A program made the translations under genes and the position numbers. Of a DNA stretch of 64,000 nucleotides, positions 19,692-27,884 are shown in pieces. The stretch comes from CAWDCV01 sp963728125 (GTDB lineage Bacteria; Actinomycetota; Actinomycetes; CAWDCV01), in assembly GCA_963728125.1 (NCBI GenBank), contig CAVSIZ010000005.1, positions 138,011 through 202,010 of the forward strand, written 5' to 3'. Each line of letters starts with the position of its first letter. Within the stretch, counting starts at the first letter, position 1. The notes under the pieces are model-generated. The model did no database searches. It worked only from the letters and a program-made list of their open reading frames with translations, and had not been told where the DNA came from.

Positions 19692-20471
19692 GTGGGCACG
19701 TTCGTCCGGCTCGAGGTCGAGGACGGCATCGGAACCATCCGGCTTGATCGCCCCCCGATGAACGCGCTCAACGATCAGGTGCAGGACGAGCTGCACGCCG
19801 CCGCAGACGAGGCAACCGACAACCGCGCCGTGCGCGCGGTCATCCTCTACGGCGGCGACAAGGTGTTTGCCGCGGGCGCCGACATCAAGGAGATGGCGGG
19901 TGCGTCGTACACCGACATCGTCGATCGATCGGCGCGGTTGCAAGCCGCGTTCACCGCGGTGGCGCGCATCCCCAAGCCCGTGGTCGCCGCTGTGACGGGG
20001 TACGCGCTCGGCGGCGGCTGCGAGCTCGCGCTGTGTGCCGACTTCCGAGTCTGCGGCGACAACGCCAAGCTCGGGCAACCGGAGATCCTGCTCGGCATCA
20101 TTCCCGGCGCGGGTGGCACGCAGCGGCTGTCACGGCTGGTCGGGCCCGCTCGCGCGAAGGACCTGGTCTTCACCGGCCGGTTCGTCGAGGCTGCCGAGGC
20201 GCTGGCGATCGGGCTCGTCGACCGAGTGGTCGCTCCCGACGACGTATACGCCGCAGCGCAGTCGCTCGTGGCGCCGTTCGTCACCGGACCGGCGTACGCC
20301 CTGCGGGCTGCCAAGGAGGCGATCGACCGCGGCCTCGAGGCGTCGCTGGAAACCGGGTTGGAGATCGAGCGACAGCAGTTTGCGTCGCTGTTCGCCACCG
20401 AGGACCGGGCCATCGGGATGACCTCGTTCGTCGAGAACGGTCCCGGCAAGGCGGAGTTCGTCGGGCGGTGA
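19692..20471 (+). CDS. enoyl-CoA hydratase/isomerase family protein
   Basis: 259 residues of the crotonase fold. The oxyanion-hole segments are AAGADIKEMA and GYALGGGCELALCADFR. The catalytic region reads KLGQPEILLGIIPGAGGTQRLSRLVG, with Glu residues at the usual hydratase positions. AGGAGG lies 7 nt before GTG 19692. The stop overlaps the start of the methyltransferase as GTGA, so the two are coupled. It likely acts in fatty-acid beta-oxidation, but the chain-length preference is not readable. Confidence 0.9.
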   Translation: MGTFVRLEVEDGIGTIRLDRPPMNALNDQVQDELHAAADEATDNRAVRAVILYGGDKVFAAGADIKEMAGASYTDIVDRSARLQAAFTAVARIPKPVVAAVTGYALGGGCELALCADFRVCGDNAKLGQPEILLGIIPGAGGTQRLSRLVGPARAKDLVFTGRFVEAAEALAIGLVDRVVAPDDVYAAAQSLVAPFVTGPAYALRAAKEAIDRGLEASLETGLEIERQQFASLFATEDRAIGMTSFVENGPGKAEFVGR

Positions 20472-21394
20472 ACGCGCCCGATCTCGTTGCGCAGGCGTGG
20501 GACGACCCGAAGCTGGCGAACGTCCTCTACCACGACTGGGAGGCGTCGACGTACGACGAGAAGTGGTCGATCTCGTACGACGAGCGCTGCATCTCCTACG
20601 CCCGCGACCGGTTCACCGCGGTGACCGGTCCGATGGCTGCGCCGTACGACCGGGCGCTCGAGATCGGGGCCGGGACGGGGTTCTTCCTGCTCAATCTGAA
20701 GCAGGCAGGGGTCCTGCGCGACGGAGCGGTCACAGACATTTCGCCGGGCATGGTTGCGGCGGCGCAGCGCAATGCCTCGGCTCTCGGCTTCGCGATCGAG
20801 GGGCGCGTTGCTGACGCGGAGTCGCTGCCGTATCGGGACGAGTCGTTCGATCTCGTCGTTGGGCACGCGGTGCTGCACCACATCCCAGACGTCGAGCTCG
20901 CCTTTCGAGAGACACTGCGGGTGCTGCGCCCTGGTGGTCGGTTCGTGTTCTGCGGCGAGCCGACGCGGTACGGCGACTTCGTCGCACGTCGGCTGTCCCG
21001 GCTGACGTGGGCGGTGACGACCCGGGTCACCCACCTGCCGCGCCTGCGAGACGGCTGGTCGCGACCCCGCGCCGAGCTGGACGAGTCGTCGCGTGCAGCG
21101 GCGCTGGAGGCGGTCGTCGACCTGCACACCTTCGACCCGTCTGCACTGGCCCGGCTGGCGGTGCGCGCCGGCGCTGCCGATGTGCACACGGTGACCGAGG
21201 AACTGACGGCGTCGTGGTTCGGCTGGCCGGTGCGCACCTTCGAATCGGCGGTAAACCCCGATCGACTCGGGTGGGGCTGGGCGATGTTCGCCTACCGGAC
21301 CTGGCTGCGCCTCTCAGCGGTCGACCGCGCACTCGCCCACGTCGTGCCGGCGCAGCTCTTCTACAACGTCTCCGTCACCGGCACCCGTCCGTAG
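20468..21394 (+). CDS. class I SAM-dependent methyltransferase
   Basis: 308 residues. The AdoMet-binding motif I is ALEIGAGTGFFLLNL, followed by VTDISPGMVAAAQRN (motif II acid), DAESLPYRDESFDLVVGHAVLHHIPD and LRVLRPGGRFVFCGEP. The C-terminal 120 residues are a family-specific extension with several aromatic segments. The GTG start overlaps the enoyl-CoA hydratase stop as GTGA, so the two are translationally coupled. The substrate is unknown. A role tied to an acyl-CoA or lipid-like compound is only an inference from the neighbour. Confidence 0.85.
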   Translation: MNAPDLVAQAWDDPKLANVLYHDWEASTYDEKWSISYDERCISYARDRFTAVTGPMAAPYDRALEIGAGTGFFLLNLKQAGVLRDGAVTDISPGMVAAAQRNASALGFAIEGRVADAESLPYRDESFDLVVGHAVLHHIPDVELAFRETLRVLRPGGRFVFCGEPTRYGDFVARRLSRLTWAVTTRVTHLPRLRDGWSRPRAELDESSRAAALEAVVDLHTFDPSALARLAVRAGAADVHTVTEELTASWFGWPVRTFESAVNPDRLGWGWAMFAYRTWLRLSAVDRALAHVVPAQLFYNVSVTGTRP

Positions 21395-21402
21395 GACAGC
21401 AG

Positions 21403-21510
21403 CTTCCCTCAGGTTGTCGTCACTTCCCTGCCGTTGTCATCACATTCGTGTCCGTTTTGCACCTTTTCGGTGATGTGAACCTGAGGGAAGTGACACCAAC
21501 CTGAGGGAAG
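21403..21510. repeat. long imperfect inverted repeat between convergent genes
   Basis: The left arm 21403-21443 starts CTTCCCTCAGGTTG and the right arm 21470-21510 ends CCAACCTGAGGGAAG. The arms of about 41 nt match except for a few internal changes, and a 26-nt loop separates them. Within each arm the CTTCCCT unit appears twice (AACCTGAGGGAAG is present twice on the right), so the arms are themselves tandemly built. Placed between a rightward and a leftward gene, it could be a bidirectional terminator or a dispersed palindromic element. Confidence 0.75.
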
Positions 21511-22426
21511 TCATCTCCGTTGAGATCGGACGAGCGCGCTGCGCAGCCGCACCACTGCTCGATCTGGTTCATGGACGACCTCGTGCCAGGTGAGCCGGAC
21601 GACGATCCAGCCGAGGCGTTCGATGCGCTCCTGACGAAGTTTCTCGCGCCGTAGAGCGTTTGCGTCGCGCCCGTCGTACTTGAGCATCCCGTCGAATTCG
21701 ACGGCTACCTTGTGGTGAGGCCAGCCAAGGTCGACATAGGCGACGACACCGTCGTCGTCCCAAATCGTCAGTTGAGGTTCGGGCGCCGGCAATCCGCGCT
21801 CGTGGATGAGCAGACGCCCCAGGGTCTCTAGCGGTGACTCGGCACGCCCATCGGCCAGATCGACGACAGTGGTCGCGGCGTCGCTGCCCGGCCAGCGACG
21901 GCAGCCAGCCAAGACCGCGCGCAACTGCTGCTCGTCGACTCGCGCCCGGTGCAGCGCGGAGTCGGCAACAACCAGTGCCGCCCGCCGAGTCGCAGTTCTC
22001 GCCACATCCACGACCGTTCTCGCCACTGTCGTGACCCGAACCCCGCGATGGGTGTCGGATGTCGGTGGCTGGCAGCGTCGCAACCCGAATGCGATAGCCG
22101 CGCCCGACCTTCTCGATCCCGGTGGCACTAGTGAGCTCGATCAGCGATGGAGCTTGCGAGCACGTCCAAGCCGTGCAGCACAGCCGCGGTGAGATGGCTG
22201 ACCACAACCCGTCGGCCCTGCGTCGCAGCAACTGCTGCGACGTCCACCGCGACGCGCGCAAGTTCGGTTCGTTCGCGGCAGCCGCGAGAAGCGCAGCGGG
22301 AGCGTAGGCGCCACGCCGAAGCGCAACCAGCCGACCAGAACGCAGCTCGCGCTGCAAGGACATCGCATCCCAACCGTCCGCCAGCAACGCACGCCGAGAG
22401 ACGACACCTCGAACAGGACCGGACAT
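21511..22426 (-). pseudogene. degenerate AbiEi-antitoxin-like/DUF559 protein
   Basis: The family layout can be followed only by changing frame three times. MSGPVRGVVSRRALLADGWD to RRGAYAPA is in one frame from ATG 22426. ARVAVDVAAVAATQGRR with VVVSHLTAAVLHGLDVLA is in a second. SLIELTSATGIEKVGRGYR returns to the first. VRVTTVARTVVDVARTATRR through the DUF559 endonuclease-like core (AYVDLGWPHHKVAVEFDGMLKY, then QERIERLGWIVVRLTWHEVV) is in a third, ending 21511. The indels sit near 22265 (one base lost), 22155 (one gained) and 22038 (one gained, in a G run). Such proteins have an AbiEi-like winged-helix N-terminus and a restriction-like C-terminus. The gene looks non-functional unless the sequence is wrong. 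Confidence 0.75.
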
Positions 22427-22499
22427 GCATGAGCATTCTCGTGGCCCGACCACCATGGCGCCGGACGTTGTCCACAGGGCGCGAGTAGCGTCTGGCGTT

Positions 22500-23204
22500 G
22501 TGCGGCAGCGGGATCCTCGGCAGGCGCGGTTCCTGACCAGGGCGAGTTTGCGCTGGGTGGTGCAGCATCGCGCATGGACGCCGTACTACCTAGTGCGCTA
22601 CTGGCGATTTTGGCGCTGGCGGCTCCGCAACCCGCACATCATCACCGAGGGGCTCGTGTTCCTCGGCAGGGACGTCGAAGTACAGGCGAGGCGCGGATAC
22701 GGGCGGCTGGTGATCGGCCGCTTCGTGCACGTGGGGGACCACACGTCCATCCGGTGTCACGAAGGCAATATGCGTATCGGCGACAAGGTCGTGTTCGGCC
22801 GGTACGACACCGTGAATTGCTATCTCGATGTCGAGATCGGCGCCGCCAGCATTGTTGCCGACTGGGCGTACATCACCGACTTCGACCATGCCTTCGACGA
22901 CATCACCGTCCCTATCAAGGATCAGGGCATCGTGAAGTCACCTATCCGCATCGGTCCCGACGTCTGGATCGGCACCAAGGTGACGGTGCTGCGCGGCGCG
23001 TTCGTGGGACAGGGCAGCGTGCTTGCGGCGCATGCTGTCATCACCAAGGATGTGCCGCCGTACAGTGTCGTCGCCGGAATTCCCGGCAAGGTGATACGTA
23101 ACCGCATCGACGACTATGCCGCCGGCGAGGAGCGGCGCCGCGCCCTCGCCGACATCGCTCGCAAGACGGCCTCGGCGGTTCGTCGCCAGGAAGAGATTCA
23201 CTAA
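22500..23204 (+). CDS. LbH (hexapeptide-repeat) acyltransferase
   Basis: 234 residues from the chosen start. A basic aromatic N-terminus (RQRDPRQARFLTRASLRWV, WTPYYLVRYWRFWRW) precedes left-handed beta-helix repeats: IGRFVHVGDHTSIRCHEG, MRIGDKVVFG, VEIGAASIVADWAYITDFDHAFDD, RIGPDVWIGTKVTVLRGA, and VVAGIPGKVI. The putative catalytic His is in DFDHAFDD. Start GTG 22500 lies 8 nt after a TAGCGT -10-like box with no ribosome site. A longer ATG start at 22425 adds unconserved sequence. From memory it matches M. tuberculosis Rv3034c, which lies beside the methylglucose polysaccharide genes. The acyl group and acceptor are unknown. Confidence 0.85.
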   Translation: MRQRDPRQARFLTRASLRWVVQHRAWTPYYLVRYWRFWRWRLRNPHIITEGLVFLGRDVEVQARRGYGRLVIGRFVHVGDHTSIRCHEGNMRIGDKVVFGRYDTVNCYLDVEIGAASIVADWAYITDFDHAFDDITVPIKDQGIVKSPIRIGPDVWIGTKVTVLRGAFVGQGSVLAAHAVITKDVPPYSVVAGIPGKVIRNRIDDYAAGEERRRALADIARKTASAVRRQEEIH

Positions 23205-23213
23205 GGGGTAGGG

Positions 23214-23786
23214 ATGTTCACGTTCGACAGGTCGGACAGGTTGGACGCATCGATGCGCAGGTGGTGGTGGCTGTACATCATCACGGGCGTCATCTGGGCG
23301 CTGTGGGGGCTGATGGTTCTCAGCCTGAGACCGAGCAGCGTCGCGTCCGTAGCACTGCTGATCGGGATCACCTTCATCTTTGGCGGGGTCGGGCAGCTCC
23401 TGCTCGCGCAGCGCGTTCACGAATGGAAATGGCTGTTCTACGTCTCAGGGGTGCTCGCCATCATCGCCGGCATCATGGCGTTCGTCTGGCCGGGCAAGAC
23501 CCTGCTGGTCGTCGCCCTCTTCGTCGCGTGGTACCTCGTGATCAGCGGCATCTTCACTGTCGTCGGTGCCTTCGTCGGACCGAAGTACGGCGGGTGGTGG
23601 CTCGCGATCATCCTCGGCGTGCTCGAGTTCCTGCTCGGTGCGTGGGCGATCGGCTCACCGGGACGAGAACTGTTGCTGCTCATCAACCTGGTCGGGTTCT
23701 ACATGCTGTTCTACGGCATCTCAGAGATCTTCGCCGGCTTCGCACTGCGATCCGGGCGTGGGGAAAGAGCCGAGGCGACGACCTAG
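23214..23786 (+). CDS. HdeD/DUF308-family membrane protein
   Basis: 190 residues with about six hydrophobic helices in three repeated pairs: WWWLYIITGVIWALWGLMVLS, then SVALLIGITFIFGGVGQLLL, WLFYVSGVLAIIAGIMAFVWPGKTLL, YLVISGIFTVVGAFVG, and a final pair ending in LLLINLVGFYMLFYGISEIFAGF. The recurring W-P-G-x-T and G-I-x-x-I-x-x-G motifs are typical of HdeD proteins, linked in enterics to acid resistance. The role in actinobacteria is unclear. The ATG follows AAGGGGTAGGG. It overlaps the stop of the GH57 gene on the other strand by a few bases. Confidence 0.85.
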   Translation: MFTFDRSDRLDASMRRWWWLYIITGVIWALWGLMVLSLRPSSVASVALLIGITFIFGGVGQLLLAQRVHEWKWLFYVSGVLAIIAGIMAFVWPGKTLLVVALFVAWYLVISGIFTVVGAFVGPKYGGWWLAIILGVLEFLLGAWAIGSPGRELLLLINLVGFYMLFYGISEIFAGFALRSGRGERAEATT

Positions 23787-25309
23787 AGCAGACGTGCGTC
23801 GAGGTGCGCGAACGGGCCGTCCTCGGCGCGTTGGCGCACCGCCTCGGCGGTAACGTCCAGACCCGCGACGATGCCGTCCGCGAGCTTGCGGAAGCGCAGC
23901 TCGTGCATGCCGGCACGGTCGCGGGCGTAGCTCGCTGCCGAGTCCTTGGTAACCATGAACGCCCAGTCACTCGAGAGCGCGAGTAGCGCCTCGCGCGCCA
24001 TCTGGTCGTGATCGGTGCCCCGGTGCGGGAGCGCGCTCCCGTTGCGTTCCCGCACGTTGTCCAGCGTGTCCAGGAGCCTGCGCTGCACGCGTTGCCCCAT
24101 CTCGGCGAGATCGGCGACCTGCTCGCCGTCCCAGACTCGCCAGTCCTTCCCCGACCCCCATGACGCTGCGGGCAGATCGATGCAGCCCTCGACATGTCCG
24201 GCTTCGGCGGCACCGCGCAGCGTGGTGACTCGTACGCCAGCATCGGGGAGCAGGCGCAGCACCCGTTCGAGGAACTGCGGGCCCTCGTGCCACCAGTGCC
24301 CGAACAGCTCGGTGTCGTACGCGACAACGACGAGCCCGGGTCGACCGTCTCGTTGCCGTGCGAGATCCGAGAGGCGAGCTCGTACGACGGCAACGAAGTC
24401 CGCGGCATCGTGCTCGAGGAGCGCCTGCGCGGCCAGCGGATCCCAGGGCAACTTGTCGACCGGATCGACATGCACGCCGGTAACCCGTGACGGGCGAAAG
24501 CCCGACTTGTGGTCGTAGGTGTGGAAGTCGCGGTAGTCGGGTCCAGCGGGATAGCTCGTGGCGGGGGACCACACCCGATAGGTGACGTCGAGGTCGCGTC
24601 CGAAGGCGACGACATTGGTGTCTCCGATCCGCCACGCCGCTCCGGTCGAACGACCTGCGCGCTCCATCGCCGGCCCGTCGACCAGGAAGTGTTCGACGCC
24701 AGCATCGGCGTACAGCTGCTCCAGTCCAGGTCGATGCCCGCACTCCGGCGCCCACATCCCGCCGGGACGTTGCCCGAGCCGAAGCTGCGCGTCGTCGAGC
24801 CCGGTGCGCAAGGAAAACGCGGCAACGCGATCGTCGAGCAGAGGTTGGAAGGGATGCGTCGCCGGGCCGCCGAGCAGCTCGATCACGCCGTCCTCGATGA
24901 GGGGGCGCAGCACCGGCGACGCGCCGTGCTGCCAGCAATCCTCGAATAGCTGCAAGGCCGACTGGGCCGCCAGGAACTCGTAGCGCGCGTGATTGCGCAG
25001 ATGATCGTCCGGCCGCAGCGCGAGCGCTTCGGCGCGTGCGCGCCAGAAGCCCAGCCAAGTGTGGAACTCCCGCAGCAGGTAGGGGTCGTCCAGCTGCGCC
25101 GCCAGCACCGGGGTGATGCCCATCGTAAGAACGTCGCGGCGTCCCTCTGCCGCGAGACGATGCAGCATCTCCACGACCGGCAGGTATGACGCGCTCCATG
25201 CCTGGTGTAGCCACTCCTCACCGACCGGCCAGGTGCCGTGGTGCGCGAGCCACGGCAGGTGAGTGTGGAGCACGATGCAGCACGTGCCCACTGATGCCGA
25301 CGCGGTCAC
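23783..25309 (-). CDS. GH57 1,4-alpha-glucan branching enzyme-like protein (Rv3031 type)
   Basis: 508 residues. GH57 signatures: the N-terminal VLHTHLPWLAHHGTWPVGEEWL, the region GGMWAPECGHRPGLEQLYADAG with the nucleophile Glu in WAPECG, and VVVAYDTELFGHWWHEGP with the acid/base Asp in YDTELFGHWWHEG. The helical DUF1957 C-terminus ends with DWAFMVTKDSAASYARDR. This is the family of the Thermus/Thermococcus GH57 branching enzymes and of mycobacterial Rv3031, proposed to act on methylglucose lipopolysaccharide. The start is GTG 25309 overlapping the methyltransferase stop as GTGA. It is separate from the GH13 GlgB of the glycogen operon, so the genome has two branching enzymes. Confidence 0.92.
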   Translation of the reverse strand: MTASASVGTCCIVLHTHLPWLAHHGTWPVGEEWLHQAWSASYLPVVEMLHRLAAEGRRDVLTMGITPVLAAQLDDPYLLREFHTWLGFWRARAEALALRPDDHLRNHARYEFLAAQSALQLFEDCWQHGASPVLRPLIEDGVIELLGGPATHPFQPLLDDRVAAFSLRTGLDDAQLRLGQRPGGMWAPECGHRPGLEQLYADAGVEHFLVDGPAMERAGRSTGAAWRIGDTNVVAFGRDLDVTYRVWSPATSYPAGPDYRDFHTYDHKSGFRPSRVTGVHVDPVDKLPWDPLAAQALLEHDAADFVAVVRARLSDLARQRDGRPGLVVVAYDTELFGHWWHEGPQFLERVLRLLPDAGVRVTTLRGAAEAGHVEGCIDLPAASWGSGKDWRVWDGEQVADLAEMGQRVQRRLLDTLDNVRERNGSALPHRGTDHDQMAREALLALSSDWAFMVTKDSAASYARDRAGMHELRFRKLADGIVAGLDVTAEAVRQRAEDGPFAHLDARLL

Positions 25310-26018
25310 CGGCGAATGCCCACGAGCACCAGGTCGAGCGCCGCATCGGCATCATCGTCGAGCTCGAAGTCCTCGACGACGATGCTCGCAACCCGCGACG
25401 CCAATGCCGCGTCCCAGTCACCAGCGAGCTGCGCCGCAACCAGCGATCCGTGCGCGGTCTCCCATTGCTGCAGCGCCTCACCGTGACGCAGACCGCGCAC
25501 GGTGACGTCGAAGTACGGCGCCGTGAGCTCGGCCAGCTCCATCGCCGTTAGTTCCCGGGCATGGAACGGATTTCTCGCGGTCGCTGACGTCGAGAAGGTC
25601 AACCGGTTGGGAGTCGTCAGCAGCATGCGCCCACCTGGCTTCAGCACGCGCGCGCACTCGCGCACGAACCGCGGCTGCTCCCACAGGTGCTCGATCACCT
25701 GCAGAGCCGTGACGACGTCGACCGACGAGGTACGGCATGGCATCGGACGGCGTTCGTCCGCAGGATCGCCAGCGCGGGATAGCGCCGGCGTACGTGCGCG
25801 ACGACGTCACGGTCGTAGTCCACGGCGATGACACGACGCGCGCCCGCCTGCCGCAGCAGCTCTGCTCCGTACCCCTCACCACATCCCACCTCGAGCACGA
25901 TCGCATTGAGGCAGTACGAAGGAAACAGGCGATACGCCGCCTCGTGTCGCCGGAACCAGTAGTTCTCCTCGACGATGCCGGGCAGGGTGCGCTCGCCCGT
26001 CAACGTGAGGGGTCCCAC
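25306..26018 (-). pseudogene. SAM-dependent methyltransferase (Rv3030 type), frameshifted near 25735
   Basis: The N-terminal half starts MGPLTLTGERTLPGIVEENYWFRRHEAAY and contains motif I, VLEVGCGEGYGAELL, up to ILRTNAV. The frame then shifts, and the second half reads RTSSVDVVTALQVIEHLWEQ, then VLKPGGRMLLTTPNRLTFS, to the end at 25306. One base is missing near 25730-25740. Replacing it gives a continuous protein of about 237 residues. From memory, Rv3030 and Rv3031 are adjacent in M. tuberculosis with the same overlap, and Rv3030 is implicated in methylation of methylglucose lipopolysaccharide. The short indel could be an assembly error. Confidence 0.82.
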
Positions 26019-26104
26019 GAGCGGTCACCCTGTCACATCCGCGTACCGGTGAGTAACGTTCAGGGGACTGGCGTTGTGCCGACATCGAAGGAATAATGCT
26101 AATC

Positions 26105-26890
26105 ATGAACATCATTGTGTGCGTGAAGCAGGTGCCGGATACGTGGGCGGAGAAGCGTCTGGATCCGTCTGATCGCACCCTGGACCGTACCTCTGGCGAT
26201 CAGGTCATCAACGAGTTGGACGAGTACGCCGTCGAGGAGGCGCTGCGCCTCAAGGAGGCGGGCGACGGATCCGACGAGGTCACCGTCCTCACGATGGGTC
26301 CCGCTGGTGCGGCGGACGCGCTGAAGAAGGGCCTGCAGATGGGCGCCGACAAGGCCGTCCACCTCGTCGACGACGCGCTGCATGGGTCGGATGCGCTGGC
26401 GACCTCGTACGCCTTGGCGGAGGTGCTGCGCACGCTGTCGCCGGATCTGGTCATGTTCGGCTCGGAGTCGACTGACGCTCGCATGTCGGTGGTGCCGGCG
26501 ATGGTGGCCGAGCGGCTCGGTCTGCCCCAGGTCACGTTCGCCAACAAGGTCGAGGTCGACGGCACGTCGCTTCGGGTGCAGCGGCAGACGGAGTACGGCT
26601 ACGACCGGCTCGAGGCGTCGCTTCCCGCGGTTGTGAGTGTCGTGGAGAAGATCAACGAGCCGCGCTACCCGTCGTTCAAGGGGATCATGGCCGCGAAGAA
26701 GAAGCCGTTCGAGACCCGTAGCCTCGCGGACGCCGGCCTGGATGCGCAGCGGGTCGGACTCGCGGCCGCGTGGAGCGCGGTCGAGGACTTCGCCGCTCGC
26801 CCGCCGCGCTCGAGCGGAACGATCGTCAAGGACGAGGGCGACGGCGGCGCCAAGGTCGCCGAGTACCTCGCAACGCAGAAGTTCATCTGA
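26105..26890 (+). CDS. etfB: electron transfer flavoprotein beta subunit
   Basis: 261 residues. EtfB binds AMP and forms the ETF heterodimer that takes electrons from acyl-CoA dehydrogenases. It begins MNIIVCVKQVPDTWAEKR, and carries INELDEYAVEEALRLKE, VTVLTMGPAGAADALKKGLQMGADKAVH and LVMFGSESTDARMSVVPAMVAERLG, all typical. ATG 26105 has AAGGAA about 11 nt upstream. An ATG at 26096 is too close to it. The partner etfA follows 11 nt after the stop. Rv3029c (fixA) is the remembered counterpart. Confidence 0.95.
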   Translation: MNIIVCVKQVPDTWAEKRLDPSDRTLDRTSGDQVINELDEYAVEEALRLKEAGDGSDEVTVLTMGPAGAADALKKGLQMGADKAVHLVDDALHGSDALATSYALAEVLRTLSPDLVMFGSESTDARMSVVPAMVAERLGLPQVTFANKVEVDGTSLRVQRQTEYGYDRLEASLPAVVSVVEKINEPRYPSFKGIMAAKKKPFETRSLADAGLDAQRVGLAAAWSAVEDFAARPPRSSGTIVKDEGDGGAKVAEYLATQKFI

Positions 26891-26901
26891 GGAGTCCGGA
26901 C

Positions 26902-27856
26902 ATGGCAGAGATCCTCGTCCTGGTCGACGCGCTGGACGGAGCGGTCAGCAAGCCCACCCTCGAGCTGCTGACCAAGGCACGCCAGCTCGGGTGAGCCGAG
27001 CGCGGTCTACGTCGGCTCCGGCATCGATTCGGCTGCGGATCGGCTTGCCGAGTACGGCGCGCAGAAGATCTATGTCGCCGACGGCGACGAGCTCGACACC
27101 TACCTGGTGACCCCGAAGGTTGCCGTCCTCAGCCAGCTCGTGGGCGAGGTGCAGCCGGCCGCCGTGCTGATCGCCTCCACGGCCGAGGGCAAGGAGGTCG
27201 CCGCCCGCCTTGCCGTCCGTGTCGATTCCGGCGTGATCACCGACGCAGTCGACCTGAGCGACGCGCTGGTCGCCGAGCAGTCCGTCTTCGGTGGCTCGAC
27301 CATCGTCAAGTCGCGGGTGACGACGGGCACACCGATCATCACCATCCGGCCCAACAGCACGCCGCCGGAGCCGGCGCCGACCGAGCCGCAGCGGGTGCCG
27401 GTCACCGTCACCCTGTCCGATGCCGACACGGCCGTACGAATCGTGGAGCGCGTGGTGGCGAAGAAGGGTGGGCGCCCCGAACTCACCGAGGCGTCCATCG
27501 TCGTCTCCGGCGGGCGTGGCGTGGGATCGGCCGACGGGTTCCGGATCATCGAAGAGCTCGCCGACTCACTCGGCGCGGCAGTGGGCGCGTCGCGCGCGGC
27601 AACGGATGCCGGCTGGTATCCGCACCAGAATCAGGTCGGGCAGACCGGGAAGACGGTGTCGCCGCAGCTGTACATCGCGGCCGGCATCTCGGGAGCCATC
27701 CAGCATCGCGCCGGCATGCAGACGTCGAAGACCATCGTGGCGATCAACAAGGACGAAGAGGCGCCGATCTTCGAGCTGGTCGATTTCGGCGTGGTGGGCG
27801 ATCTGTCGACGGTCGTCCCGCAGCTGACCCAGGAGATCGAGAAGCGCAAGGGATAG
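26902..27856 (+). pseudogene. etfA: electron transfer flavoprotein alpha subunit, frameshifted near 26991
   Basis: MAEILVLVDALDGAVSKPTLELL reads normally from ATG 26902, then ARQLG runs into TGA. In the next frame EPSAVYVGSGIDSAAD continues the protein to 27856. Deleting one G from the GGG at 26989-26991 joins them as ARQLGEPSAVYVG. The result would be about 317 residues. The C-terminal FAD-binding half is intact (VSGGRGVGSADGFRIIEELAD, then VGQTGKTVSPQLYIAAGISGA and HRAGMQTSKTIVAINKD). Because etfB is intact and the partners act together, a sequence error in the G run is at least as likely as real loss. Confidence 0.88.
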
Positions 27857-27884
27857 CCCGAAGCCTGACCTAGACTCGGCCGCG

